From Microglena sp. YARC (taxonomy: Eukaryota; Chlorophyta; Chlorophyceae; Chlamydomonadales; Chlamydomonadaceae): DNA of 64,000 bases. The notes beneath the pieces were generated by a model. The model made no database searches, had not been told where the DNA came from, and saw only the letters and a list, made by a program, of their open reading frames with translations. Of this stretch, positions 9,601 through 18,420 are shown piece by piece (position 1 is the stretch's first letter; every line of letters starts with the position of its first letter). The position numbers and the translations under genes are program-made. Where the stretch lies: positions 11,297,744 through 11,361,743 of the forward strand of contig CM039467.1 in assembly GCA_022414725.1 (NCBI GenBank). Reading direction: 5' to 3'.

Positions 9601-11799
9601 AGACTGACATAAACAAACTGTATGGGCGTACTGTGTGGGCGACCCCAGGACTGCATCAAGTAACATCCTCACCTACTTCAGCAAAACACACCCGTCGCCA
9701 TGCAACGACAGAATGGCGATGCAGAGGCGACGCGGTGTTGTAAAATATAATCTCTGACCCTCACCTTCACACACTACTACTGCAGGACTGACCTTAATGA
9801 ACTGCACTGTGTGGGCCACCCTAGGACAGAGTCAATTAACACCCTCACCCAGTTTAGCCAGACCCACGAGTCGCCATGCATCGACGGAATGGCGATGCGT
9901 CGTTATAGAAAAAACTCTGTCTAAAGAATCACTGATGAATCCAATCTCTGATGAATCCAAATCTCTTCCTAAAAAAATAGTTGCCTCCACTTGCCTACTG
10001 CAGGACTAACATGAACGGACTGTACTGTGGGTTACTTGGCTATACCCCAGGACTGTATCAACAAACATCCTCACCTAGTTTAGCCAAACACACCCGTCGC
10101 CATGCAACAGCAGAATGGCGATGCAGAGGCGACGCGTCGTTGACAAAGTAAAATCTCTGACCCTCGCCTTCGCACACTACTACCGCAGGACTGACATTAA
10201 CGGACTGTACTGTGTGGGCAACTCAATCTTCCCTGGGCAGATTGTCAACGCTGTCAATCCGTTTTTTCTTCTTATTTTTTAGATTTGGCAAGCCCTTTGG
10301 GAAACAATCTCTGAACCTCCCCCTCCCACTCGCCTACTTCAGGACTGACATTAACGGACTGTATTGTGTGGGCGACTCCACCTTCCCTGGGCAGGGTGTC
10401 AACGCTGTCGTGTTCAGCGGCTTCGGGTAAGAAACGCGGCTTTATTTCTACATATTTCCCCACAAACCACCACCACGCCAACATTTGGATAAGGTGGGCC
10501 TCTGCGATTGGTGGTGGCAACTCGCGGCTTTATTTCTACATATTTCTACATATTTCCCCACCACACCACCACCACCACACCCACCTTTCGTGGGCAGGGT
10601 GTCAACGCTGTCGTGTTCAGCGGCTTTGGGTAAGATGGGCCTCTGTGATTGGTGATGGCAACGCGTGGCTTTATTTCAACATATTTATACATCATCATCA
10701 TCATCACCCTCATCATCATCATCGTTCCCACCGAACTCACCGTATTTCCCCACCACACAAACACCACACAAACACAAACACATCACACCCACACAAACAC
10801 CACCACTCTCACAAACACAAACACACACACTCGCCATATTGCTGCAGGTGTGCTCACAGGGTGCTTATACATATTATTATGCACAGTCTATCTAGTCCAA
10901 CCCCACCCTGACCTTACTCTTGACTTCTCATATAATCTCATTCAAGCCACGTTCTCACAAACACAAACACACACGCACCATAACACTGCAGGTGTGCACA
11001 CAGGGTAGTGAGCGACAGGCAAGGAATCCACGTGGCCCGTTATTGAGCCCCCATCCTAGTTCCCCACCCACCAACACCAACACCCTGACCTTACTCTTGG
11101 CATCTCATATAATCTCATCCAAGCCACACAATCACAAACACACACACCGTATTGCTGCAGGTGTGCACAAAGGGTACGTATACATATTATTATGCACACC
11201 ACACACAGACAAACACACACACACCATATTGCTGCAGGTGTGCGCACAGGGTGTTGATAAATAGTATTATGCACAGTCTAGTCCAACCCCATCCTGATCT
11301 TACTCTTGACATCTCATATAATATCATTCAAGCCACACACACACACACACACACGTGCACCATATTGCTGCAGGTGTGCCCACAGGGTGTTGTGTGACTT
11401 TGGCGAGGAACCCATGTGCCACGCTCCCCATCCTTACCTCACACCAAACCACCCCAACCCACCCACCACACGCACACGCACACACACCATATTACTGCAG
11501 GTATGCGCACCGGGTGTTGTGCGACATCGGCAAGGAACCCGCGTGGCCTGCTATTGAGCCCCCATCCTAGTTACTACCCACCAACACCACCACGCCACCC
11601 TCCACACCACTACTCCACCACCACTCCACCCACCACCGCACCACTCACCCCATCCTGACCTCACACCAAACCACCACACACACCATATTGCTGTAGGTGT
11701 GCGCACAGGGTGTTGTGCGACATCGGCAAGGAACCCACGTGGCCTGCTATTGATGCTGGCTTCGTTGGACTACTTGGTTTTGTGAGGGACCGCACATGA
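572..11799 (+). CDS. CRTISO: Carotenoid (prolycopene) isomerase, CRTISO-like, C-terminal part (7 exons)
   Basis: Seven exons join in consistent phase: 572-630, 2326-2529, 4674-4794, 6697-6807, 7933-8039, 10343-10426 and 11697-11799 (TGA stop). They encode about 260 residues, against roughly 600 for the whole family protein, so the N-terminal FAD Rossmann part lies off the left edge. CRTISO is a plastid FAD-dependent enzyme related to bacterial phytoene desaturases; it isomerises poly-cis-lycopene to all-trans-lycopene. Recognisable family blocks in order are [37 protein letters not shown], the [10 protein letters not shown] block, [11 protein letters not shown] and the C-terminal FAD-binding motif [15 protein letters not shown], then CAHRV. 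All junctions are GT/AG. The true exon among near copies was chosen by phase, length and intact donor/acceptor. No frameshift is needed. Each intron is packed with tandem repeats, several derived from the exon edges. The subfamily call is strong; catalytic activity is inferred. Confidence 0.9.
729..756. repeat. Poly(C) run (~28 bases)
   Basis: An uninterrupted C tract followed by C-rich sequence inside the intron. It is one of several very long G/C homopolymers in the window. Confidence 0.95.
1317..1746 (+). repeat. 25-bp minisatellite, about 17 copies
   Basis: The unit is approximately atgcctaattaatttggg plus t(a/c)caatc, 25 bp, with variation almost only at tacaat/tccaat and atg/agg. It lies wholly within a CRTISO intron and contains no exon-like sequence. 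Confidence 0.95.
1854..2238 (+). repeat. Three acceptor-edge copies of CRTISO exon 2326-2529
   Basis: At about 1854, 2006 and 2148, a cccag- or ctaag-like acceptor is followed by ggccaagact-type sequence and the next ~60 bases of the exon (K-x-x-I-S-N-A-T-x-W). Copies diverge and contain in-frame stops. The copy at 2148 extends furthest, to the TFSHMI-encoding part, but has a TAG in place of the Trp codon. Confidence 0.85.
2630..3535 (+). repeat. Donor-edge copies of CRTISO exon 2326-2529 (about 5)
   Basis: Segments near 2640-2710, 2889-2952, 3057-3123, 3270-3339 and 3485-3530 repeat the last ~65 bases of the exon ([20 protein letters not shown]), then a gtgag/gtaag donor and a (tgtc)n-rich intron start. 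Spacing is about 170-250 bp. The fifth copy is truncated before the donor. Reading frames persist in several copies. Confidence 0.88.
3590..4673 (+). repeat. ~88-bp minisatellite built on the acceptor edge of CRTISO exon 4674-4794
   Basis: About 13 units each contain ccgcag|gatggaggatgcacg-like sequence followed by cactaaatgcatgtattgac and accaaccc tracts. The core matches the real junction at 4671-4690 (ccgcag|gatggaggacgcacg), so the unit includes the acceptor and the first ~15 exon bases. The real exon is the right-hand end of the array. Confidence 0.88.
4826..5070 (+). repeat. Partial copies of CRTISO exon 4674-4794
   Basis: 4826-4869 repeats the coding part for [13 protein letters not shown]. 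4905-4956 and about 5023-5070 repeat the AFTP-(D/E)W-D-YV end, each followed by a gtgata/gtgagt donor-like sequence. They are separate pieces of one exon scattered in its own downstream intron. Confidence 0.85.
5174..5220. repeat. 15-bp perfect inverted repeat with an extra arm copy
   Basis: tagtattaaccagta at 5174-5188 pairs perfectly with 5206-5220 across a 17-base loop. A third arm-like copy (ctggttaatacta) follows at about 5241-5253. It is intronic and its function is unknown. Confidence 0.85.
5790..6598 (+). repeat. Minisatellite of ~35-40 bp
   Basis: The unit is roughly gacaacgcaactgtattgct plus tcaaacacaccactcac, with interspersed (cag)n-rich variants and acaagtatttgaacac. The intron end at 6660-6672 reuses acaagtatttgaa, so the array grew from the 3' part of this intron. 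It ends in a 38-base G run (6600-6637). Confidence 0.9.
6600..6637. repeat. Poly(G) run of 38 bases
   Basis: An uninterrupted G tract 60 bases before the exon at 6697. Length in the source may be imprecise, as homopolymers this long are hard to sequence. Confidence 0.9.
6914..6996 (+). repeat. Donor-edge copy of CRTISO exon 6697-6807
   Basis: After a short G run, ggccttctgaggc is followed by a copy of the last ~55 exon bases ([12 protein letters not shown]) and the same gtatgtgtggtatata donor region. The middle of the exon is missing. Confidence 0.88.
7079..7704. repeat. (CA)n / acacacccatacatgcat microsatellite
   Basis: Roughly 620 bases of acacac, catgcatac and cccatacatgcatac motifs. It reads open in several frames on both strands because it lacks stop triplets; the long His/Thr/Tyr translations are artefacts. 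It fills the intron between exons 6697-6807 and 7933-8039. Confidence 0.95.
7729..7810 (+). repeat. Upstream copy of the 5' two thirds of CRTISO exon 7933-8039
   Basis: It encodes [22 protein letters not shown] in frame, matching the real exon and the family. It lacks an AG acceptor immediately before the first codon, and the [11 protein letters not shown] part and donor are gone. The copy at 7933 has an aag acceptor and a gtacgt donor and was taken as the true exon. Confidence 0.85.
8130..8525 (+). repeat. Three donor-edge copies of CRTISO exon 7933-8039
   Basis: Copies near 8133-8200, 8308-8386 and 8454-8520 repeat ggcactta-tg-acccattcc through cccttcaaca and the donor region. The first two keep gtacgtttgg exactly; the third has decayed (aacatgtgagtttgg). 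The intronic tail ttggcttggcttgg is duplicated with them. Confidence 0.9.
8536..8622. repeat. (TTTGC)n pentanucleotide repeat
   Basis: About 17 units of ctttg/tttgc, probably expanded from the ttggctt-type intronic sequence to its left. Confidence 0.95.
8655..10245 (+). repeat. About nine acceptor-edge copies of CRTISO exon 10343-10426
   Basis: Copies of tactactgcag|gactgacatt-a-c-gactgtactg begin near 8667, 8836, 9093, 9323, 9452, 9602, 9785, 10003 and 10189. Each holds the acceptor and 25-75 bases of exon, then diverges into spacer. The copy at 10189 reaches VNAV but lacks the GGCTTCGG donor end. Spacers share gtcgccatgcaacgac and gcgatgcagaggcgacgcg. Confidence 0.9.
10490..10660 (+). repeat. 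Donor-edge copies of CRTISO exon 10343-10426
   Basis: 10580-10632 repeats the exon's second half (ttcgtgggcagggtgtcaac to ggctttggg) with a gtaaga donor. The flanking gtgggcctctg-gattggtg and gcggctttatttctacatat are duplicated with it. Confidence 0.85.
10840..11570 (+). repeat. About six acceptor-edge copies of CRTISO terminal exon 11697-11799
   Basis: Copies of atattgctgcaggtgtgc(g)cacagggt occur near 10838, 10980, 11150, 11227, 11362 and 11489. The last two extend into L-CD-GEEP / [20 protein letters not shown] sequence. Spacers are (ac)n and ccaaccccaccctgacctta. The real exon differs by ctgtag as acceptor. Confidence 0.9.
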
Positions 11800-12285
11800 T
11801 CAGAATCCACGATCAGGGTCTACTAGCGATGGTGGTGATTAGGGTCTGTAACTAGGGATCTGGGTCTATATCCAAGGGCTATAATCAGGGTCTACTATAA
11901 GGGTCTACTAGGGACCGCACGTTATCAGGATCTATGCTAAGGGTCTACTAGGGATCAGGGTATATATCCAAGGGCTGAGATCAGGGTCTACAATCCAGAC
12001 TTACTAGTGAAGAGTGTGAGTGGGGTCTGTATCCAAGGGTGTGATCAGGGTCTACAATCCGGGCTTACTAGTGAAGAGTGTGCGTACAGTCTGTATTCCA
12101 GGGTGTTATCAGGGTCTACGATCGGGGCTTACTACCGGTAGTGATGACAGTGAGTGCTGTCTGTATCCAAGGGAGTGATCAGGGTCTACGAACGGGGCTT
12201 ACTAGAGGAGACTGTGAGTGGGGTCTGAATCCGAGGGAGTGATCAGGGTTGATGAGAGTGGGCAGGTAGGCAAGGAATGTTTTGT
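11800..12285 (+). repeat. 3' flank of CRTISO: ~65-bp imperfect tandem repeat
   Basis: Units of atcagggtctac-atc-gggcttactag-g-aga-tgtgagtg-ggtctgtatccaaggg recur about six times. No polyadenylation signal could be singled out. The array may lie in the 3' UTR or just beyond. Confidence 0.7.
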
Positions 12286-12289
12286 GCAG

Positions 12290-12860
12290 AGTTGATCAGA
12301 ACACTGTGTCCTGCATCGCAGATGCATCGCAGGGTACTTCAAATGGCCAAATTGGCCAGCGCTTTAGCGCACTTTAATACAAAAAAACTGCGCTTTTTTA
12401 GTGCAAAAAGCGCAAAAATTGCTTGCTGCGCCCACAGGGGGTTGCAAAAAACTGCGCTTAAAGCGCAGAGGAGGTCAAAAAGTCAGCGCTCAAAAGCGCA
12501 AAAGCGCCCGCTTTGAATTACCCTGATGCATAGTTGAAGGGTCTGTATTGAGACGCAACGTGGAGAGGGTCTGTTGCGTCGTAGACGCGGCGACAGTGGG
12601 TTGGTTGTGTTGCAGGACGCAGGCTATGGGTAGGTTATGGTACGGTTGCATCTCAGGACGCAGGCTATACACTTGGTTGTGTTGCAGGACGCAGGATATG
12701 GTTCAGTTGGTCTTATGACGCAGACTGTGGGTTGGTTGCGTCTCAGGATGCAGGATATACAATTGGTTGCGTCACAGGACGCAGGCTGTGCAAATGGTTG
12801 CGATTCTGGACACAGACCTGGAGGTCCTCCTGAACAACCCTGGTGTGTGTGACAACAAGG
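12290..12860. repeat. Dispersed repeat family: aaagcgc block plus gcgtc(t/c)-caggacgcag block
   Basis: Two linked parts occur: 12340-12515 rich in agcgc/aaagcgc, and 12530-12860 with repeated ggttgcgt-caggacgcaggctat and ending in gaggtcctcctgaacaaccctggtgtg. Related copies lie at about 20130-20440, 21030-21470, 53430-53545 and 53985-54195, some inverted. No coding capacity is recognised. Confidence 0.7.
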
Positions 12861-13179
12861 GCTGTCAGACTTCAGGCTTCTCACCGTCAGGGTACTATAG
12901 GCTGCTGATTTTGTATCCGGCTACTACAATCGGCAGCTCGTGGGCAGTTTGCTTGTGGACCATTTTTGAAAGAATTACACGCAAGATTGCGGATTACATT
13001 ATTCGGATTACGAGATAACGAGATTCGGATTTTGGTACACGGTAGCAAATGTAAAATTGCATTCTGTTTATTCTAACTGAATTCTTCGTGTCGCTGGTTT
13101 GTGTCGGGAGACTTACCTCCTGGGGTGAAAGTCCTTTCACAACTAGAACAAAATGACACTTTGCCTCCGGTATTCGGTT

Positions 13180-13612
13180 CGTGTTCTCTGCCTCTGGTGT
13201 GTGATTCGTTGTCTCGGCCTCTGGTTTGTGATTCGTTTTCTCTGCCTCTGGTTTGTGATTCGTTTTCTCTGCCTCTGGTTGTGATTCGTTATCTCTGCGT
13301 CTGGTGACTTGGTTAGTGATTCGTTTTCTCTGCCTCTGGCTTGAGATTCGTTATCTACTTATCTCTGCGTCTGGTTACTTGGTTAGTGATTCGTTTTCTC
13401 TGCCTCTGGTTTGTGATTCGTTATCTCTGCGTCTGGTTACTTGTTTAGTGATTCGTTTTCTCTGCCTCTGGCTTGAGGTTCGTTCTCTCTGGGTCTGGTT
13501 ACTTGGTTAATGATTCGTTTTCTCTGCCTCTGGTTTGTGATTCGTTATCTCTGCGTCTGGTTCTTTGATTATTGATTCGTTTCTCTGCCTCTGGTTTGCG
13601 ATTCGTTGGTGA
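13180..13612 (+). repeat. ~57-bp tandem repeat (gattcgttttctctgcctctggt...)
   Basis: Alternating gtgattcgttttctctgcct and gattcgttatctctgcgtct with ggttacttggttagt units, about eight copies with moderate variation. No exon was recognised in it. Confidence 0.9.
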
Positions 13613-14850
13613 GTTCACATGGGCTCTGTATCAGCTGCTGGTCAGTGCCGGTGCCAGTTATGGCCACGTGCACTGCTATGCAGTACCTACTGTACTGCCT
13701 GCCATCTGCTGCTACATCACGCTACCGATATTCCTTCTTTAATCGTGTAACAACGTAGTCTGGCCGATTGAGTGTTGTTATTCACCGGGTTTCACCGATT
13801 CACCTAGAGTGACTTAGAGTGCACAGGTCTCCCTCCCTGCTGCACTGTACTGCTGTGCCGCTGCCAGCTATGGCACGGACTCTGATGCCGGTACCATGAG
13901 GTACCGCGACATCTCAGTACTTTCTCCTAGCGCATTGATCGAATGCTTTATCTAACTGTAAAGATCTTATCCTTACTGTCTTCCCCTCGTCTCTGTGCTC
14001 TGCACATAACTCCGGAAATTCACAAGTGTCTGCAGTCCCCTACTTCCATTTATACAAAATAGGTCTACCTGTTTTTTATTTGTATGGAATTTTTTTTGAG
14101 CGCGATGGACTATGATTCATTCCTTATGAAAAAGGTGATTCGACGTAGGGAAGCCCATACGGTAGTTAAGAAATTCGCATGTTGCAATTGACCTGGTTCC
14201 CACCAATTGAGCAAACCCAAATTTAAGTATATATATATTTATGGTGACTATAAATAGCTAGCTCCGGCTTACGATATGGTGTCCGTAACTTCACGTCCTG
14301 TGAGTGAATGTATTACACGGATGTAACAATTTCAATTTCAATTTGTATATTGAGATGATATGGTTGGGTAACTTTATGCCAACAAATATGTGTCTGGACT
14401 GGAGGCCATAGGCTAAAACTATGCGATTCAAGCTGACCAAGACTTACGGATTTTGGAGTATCGGAAGTGCAATCACTGGACTCCCGTTAATTGTCCAGGT
14501 GGCGAGGCCTCCTTGAAGAGTTGAAGCACTATGCTGATGAATGCTATTGCTTCTGCTACTTGGTAGTTGTAGAAGGAGAACAATAATTGTTATTTAAACC
14601 AACTCTGGGATGCCGCCTTCCAATTATAGTTGTAGACAAAATAAGAATACTTGTTATTATGCTAAAATCAGCTATTACTGATTTGCAGTTTATTTGTAGA
14701 TGATTGGATTGGATAATGACATTGGTTTTCAGCCAACTCTGGGCTGCACACCATCTTCCAATTCCAAGTCCCCCCGTGCTTGAAAATTGAAAATTGAAAA
14801 TTTGAAAATTCGAACATCCAAGTAAGTCACACTGCCGGGGGCTGTTGACC
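13613..14850. other. Unassigned single-copy-looking stretch
   Basis: No gene was recognised on either strand. Open frames here are short and match no family I know. 14770-14800 contains a short aaaattgaaaattg repeat. Composition is more AT-rich than the neighbouring genes. Confidence 0.5.
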
Positions 14851-15146
14851 CTACTAAGGGTGGATTCCCATTGGACTGGATGGGTAAAGTCGGTTGTAGT
14901 ACTGGATGGGTCGGTATTTGTCGGTTGGGCCCTTTGGATGGGTCGTTGAGCTCTTTGGATGGTTCGTGCATCCGTACACGGCCACCCATCCAAAACACAC
15001 TCCCATTGCAAGCGACTGGATGGGTGCAGCAATACACGCATGTACCACCGGGAACCTTCGCAGGTACTTTCAATCAATAGTCGCAAGAAAAGACGGATCG
15101 ATCGTTGACATTTCAATTTCTTGCGCTGATCCATCCTAGATCCATC
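14850..15146. repeat. ggatgggt-rich repeat, left arm of an inverted pair
   Basis: 14855-15060 contains aagggtggattcccattgg followed by several (t)ggatgggt(c) motifs. 19130-19345 holds a related copy in inverse orientation (ccaatgggaatccaccctggg). The pair brackets the LTR element at 15147-18420. Confidence 0.65.
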
Positions 15147-15464
15147 TGTGACAGATAACGATCCGTCACCTGCGCTACCTCGAGGTGGCGACGACTTCCC
15201 CAAGGAAGGGGAACTGACGTGACCTGTCGGACGGTTCGAACCGTTAACCAGGTCCGCGCCTTACGTCCGCGCCCTACACGCGCCCTTCAGACGGTTCGAG
15301 GACTCTGGAAGTCTAACTCGAATCAACGGGTTTATCGTTAAACCACGGGAGAATGTATGAGACTTAAGCCCGAAGCTTAACTCTCTAGGCCAGAAAACAG
15401 AGAGGTTCAATTCCTTTCTCTCCTGATACTTTATATCAAGCTAAGACGTCTTTCAGACGTCACA
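15147..15464 (+). repeat. 5' LTR of the 15147-18420 element
   Basis: 318 bp, TG...CA ends. It contains an actttatatcaag TATA-like motif about 30 bases from its right end. The first ~75 bases duplicate the end of the pol reading frame (see 17723-18178). Confidence 0.9.
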
Positions 15465-15511
15465 TTTGGTTTTGGAGCCTGTTCCTTTCTTACCCGATTT
15501 TTTTTCCCGCT

Positions 15512-16620
15512 ATGTCTGCCTCTAACGCTATGGACCACGATGGTCACGCTGACGACCTCGATTCGTCTTCCACGTCCAAAATTATTCGAGTCGCCAGAGC
15601 ATCTGCGCTTGCAGACGCTCACGATCTTATCCGCCATCACAAGGAGGTTATTACCTCCTCCAGGAAGCAGTACCCTGCGTCCACTCTCATCGCGCACCAA
15701 GCGGCTTTGGACCTCATCCGCCAGGACGAGGAAGAGAAGGCTGCCATCGTCTCCGCTACGCTCCAGGCTACCCTCGCCGAGGCTCTGGCCAAGGCCGCTG
15801 AGCCTACCCTCTGCAAGTCATGGAGGCCCTTATGGCCCAGGTGGCATCCGTCATTGCGGTAAGAGTGCCGACTAGTACCCCTCGTTCGACGAAGATGACA
15901 GAAAGACCCCCCGTATGGACGGGCATTGCCGATAAGAAACTCCCTAGGGGGAAAGTTTGGTGGCACGCGTTGAACTTGTTCTGTGAGGTCAACGACATGA
16001 AGGACACCAAGTTCTTGGCCAATTTCTTTGGTAGTACTGCTTCGGATTGGTTTTTTCACCTTAACCATGACCCTGCCCGCCCTCACGAACTCACTTGGGA
16101 GGAAGCCAAGACCGCTTTCCTCTCCTATTACGACCCTAAGTATGGGAACGACGATCTCGTAGCTACCCAGCGCTTGCACTCCCACGCTATTACGCAGACC
16201 AACTCTGTTCGACACTACGCCCAAGTGTTCCACGCCGAGGTCCGCATCGCTGGTGGTATCGACCTGAAATCCCAGCTCATTCTGTTCCGCCTTGGCCTGA
16301 AACCGACCATCGAATGCCGCTGCCGCTCGCACCCTACCAATGTCGGTGGCCGTTTTAACTCGCTTGACCAACTCATTGACCTCGCCTCCAAGGTCGAAGA
16401 CCGCCTGGCCACCATCGCACTGCCATATCTGACACCTGAAACCTTTGCTCTTGCCACGCAGTCCCACGCAAAGCCTAAGAGCACTCAGGCTCACGGCAGG
16501 CCGAGGCCGGCTGGTGCCCCCGAGGGCTCACGCATTCAGGCTCACGGAAGGCTGAGGCCGGCTGGTGGCCCCGAGGGCTCCCGCATGCAGGCTCACGGCA
16601 GGCCAAGGCCAAATCAGTAA
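15512..16620 (+). pseudogene. Gag of family A retrotransposon, one frameshift, C-terminally replaced
   Basis: Starts MSASNAMDHDGHADDL, as in the 28013-33970 element. The frame breaks near 15812 (one base lost relative to the other copy) and resumes at MEALMAQVASVIAV, running to a stop at 16620. The core capsid-like region (KVWWHALNLFCEV, ASDWFFHL, FLSYYDPKYG) is typical of retrotransposon gag. The C-terminus ends in three 16-residue repeats of the type QAHGRPRPAGGPEGSR, expanded from a single copy in the other element, and the zinc-knuckle-like C-x2-C region is absent. Confidence 0.85.
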
Positions 16621-16849
16621 ACTGTTCGATCTGTACCGCTGTGTTCTTGACTCGGGTACGACAGGACGGAGACACGAGTCCCACAACGATACTTGGGCAC
16701 GTGCTCTCGGGCACCTGCCCCGACGAAACCATCTGCCATGATAAAAGCAATGGAAGACTGGCCTACCTCAACCTGCTCGTAGCATCCTTGGATTCGCCAA
16801 CGTTTTCGAACATTAATCCATGAACATTATGCCCTCAAGAGTCGCACCT

Positions 16850-17345
16850 TGTTCACAGTCCATGATACCCAGCGTAGCGGGCACCCGGGGTTCGAACGCA
16901 CGTTCAACTCTATCGGCCGTTATTACTAGTTGCCGATCCTGCCAATCCTGCTTTGCAGATCTTGCCGATCCCGCCATCGACTTTGGCGATCCTGCCGGTC
17001 CTGCTTCGCAGATCTTGCCGATCCCGCCATAGTCTTTGTCGATCTTGCCGATCCTGCTCCGCAGATCTTGCCGATCCCGCCTTCGACTTTGGCGATCCTG
17101 CCGGTCCTGCTTCGCAGATCTTGCCGATCCCGCCATAGTCTTTGTCGATCTTGCCGATCCTGCTCCGCAGATCTTGCCGATCCCGCCTTCGACTTTGGCG
17201 GTCCTGCCGATCCTGCTTTGCAGATCTCGCCGATCCCGCCATAGTCTTTGCCGATCTTGGCAATCCTGCTTTGCCGATCTTGCCGATCCCGCCATTGTGG
17301 CCGATCTTGGCGATCCCGCTTAGCCGATCTTGCCGATCTTGCAAC
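16850..17345 (+). repeat. Minisatellite replacing the pol interior
   Basis: After ~75 bases of integrase HHCC-region sequence ending ggccgttattactag, units of gatcttgccgatcccgcc and ctttggcgatcctgcc recur with a ~105-bp higher-order period to about 17345. Arg/Ser/Cys/Ala/Asp-rich open frames in it are repeat artefacts. Confidence 0.88.
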
Positions 17346-17679
17346 TCCTCAAAAATATACCTGGCCAGGTCCGCAACACACACACAACGAACCGTACACA
17401 CAACGAACACGAACCGAACACGCACCGGGACAAAACAGGGACTGATCACCCCTCATAAGTCTCGCTTCCGAACGACAGCGCACGTACGCTGACCCCGAAC
17501 GATGGCAATCCCGACCGCCTTACCAACTGAGACCTATTGCACCCGATTGCTTCACACGAGTCGCTCTCAAACCTCCCTTCTGACAGCCCTCTGGCGGTGT
17601 CTTGGTTTTACCATGCGACCCACGCCTTAGGCTGTGCGAAACAGGCCTTTCCAGCGCCCATACGCTAAACGACATCGAC

Positions 17680-18178
17680 CATCGACCTCCCCGATGGCTG
17701 ACGCATCCACCCTACGTACCACGTGTCCATACTCAAGGCTTATGTCCCCGATGGATCCCCGATAATTCGCCCCTATCCCGATCTTTCTGGGCTACCGACG
17801 ACCCCTCTACGAAATTCGAACGGGTTCGTCTACGTAATCAGTGTAGTGGTCGACCACCAAATCGACTCAGGACTCCTTCGCTACTTCGTACCGTGCCTGC
17901 ACTCTGATCACGTCCATACGTGGGAACTCGAATCCGACCTCACTGTTCCAAACGCTCCCATCGAGGTCCCACACGTCCCTGATCCGCACGCGCCGGTCCG
18001 CCCCTGCACTCGTCGCGAAGACTCGCCAGAAACCCCTGACGAGTACGTCCTACGACAAAGCACACGACTCCAGGAGAAGTCGCGAGCTAGAGAGGGGGGA
18101 AATGTGACAGATAACGATTCGTCACCTGCGCTACCTCGAGGTGGCGACGACTTCCCCAAGGAAGGGGAACTGACGTGA
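17680..18178 (+). pseudogene. Pol C-terminal fragment with degenerate chromodomain
   Basis: It encodes a SILKAYVPDGSP segment, then V-VVDHQIDSGLLRYFV and LHSDHVHTWELESDL, the chromodomain-like module of chromoviruses, then the tail TRLQEKSRAREGGNVTDND. The frame continues ~75 bases into the 3' LTR. It lacks upstream pol, so it cannot work alone. Confidence 0.8.
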
Positions 18179-18420
18179 CCTGTCGGACGGTTCGAACCGT
18201 TAACCAGGTCCGCGCCTTACGTCCGCGCCCTACACGCGCCCTTCAGACGGTTCGAGGACTCTGGAAGTCTAACTCGAATCAACGGGTTTATCGTTAAACC
18301 ACGGGAGAATGTATGAGACTTAAGCCCGAAGCTTAACTCTCTAGGCCAGAAAACAGAGAGGTTCAATTCCTTTCTCTCCTGATACTTTATATCAAGCTAA
18401 GACGTGTTTCAGACGTCACA
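18103..18420 (+). repeat. 3' LTR of the 15147-18420 element
   Basis: 318 bp, near-identical to the 5' LTR (cgattcgtc for cgatccgtc; gacgtgttt for gacgtcttt). It is followed by the ccatc target duplication. Confidence 0.9.

Larger units (their letters stand above)
8040..10342 (+). other. CRTISO intron with donor-edge copies then acceptor-edge copies
   Basis: The donor is gtacgt and the acceptor cttcag. From left to right it has three donor-edge copies of the upstream exon, a (tttgc)n tract (8536-8622) and about nine acceptor-edge copies of the downstream exon interleaved with ccctcacctagtttagccaaaccc-type spacer. No independent gene is seen. Confidence 0.85.
15147..18420 (+). mobile_element. 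Internally deleted Ty3/gypsy chromovirus, family A
   Basis: Two 318-bp LTRs (15147-15464 and 18103-18420) begin TGTGACAG and end GACGTCACA. I see two mismatches between them. Both sides carry the 5-bp target duplication ccatc (15142-15146 and 18421-18425). The interior keeps gag, a scrap of the integrase zinc-binding region (~16850-16925) and the chromodomain end of pol, but protease, RT, RNase H and most of the integrase are gone. They are replaced by a ccgatcccgcc-type minisatellite. The tract tttggttttggagcctg directly after the 5' LTR is a likely primer-binding site, and agagaggggggaaa before the 3' LTR is the polypurine tract. It is non-autonomous but apparently recent. Confidence 0.92.

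Noticed and set aside
14556..15203. 215-codon minus-strand frame
   Set aside because: Starts inside the LTR, crosses the ggatgggt repeat and has no family match.
15380..15440. gagaggttcaattcctttctctc in the family A LTR as a tRNA T-arm
   Set aside because: Only a T-arm-like hairpin is present; no other tRNA arms, and it is part of the LTR in all copies.
16813..17492. Arg/Ser/Asp/Ala-rich frames of 60-180 codons on both strands
   Set aside because: Translations of the cttgccgatcccgcc minisatellite inside the LTR element.
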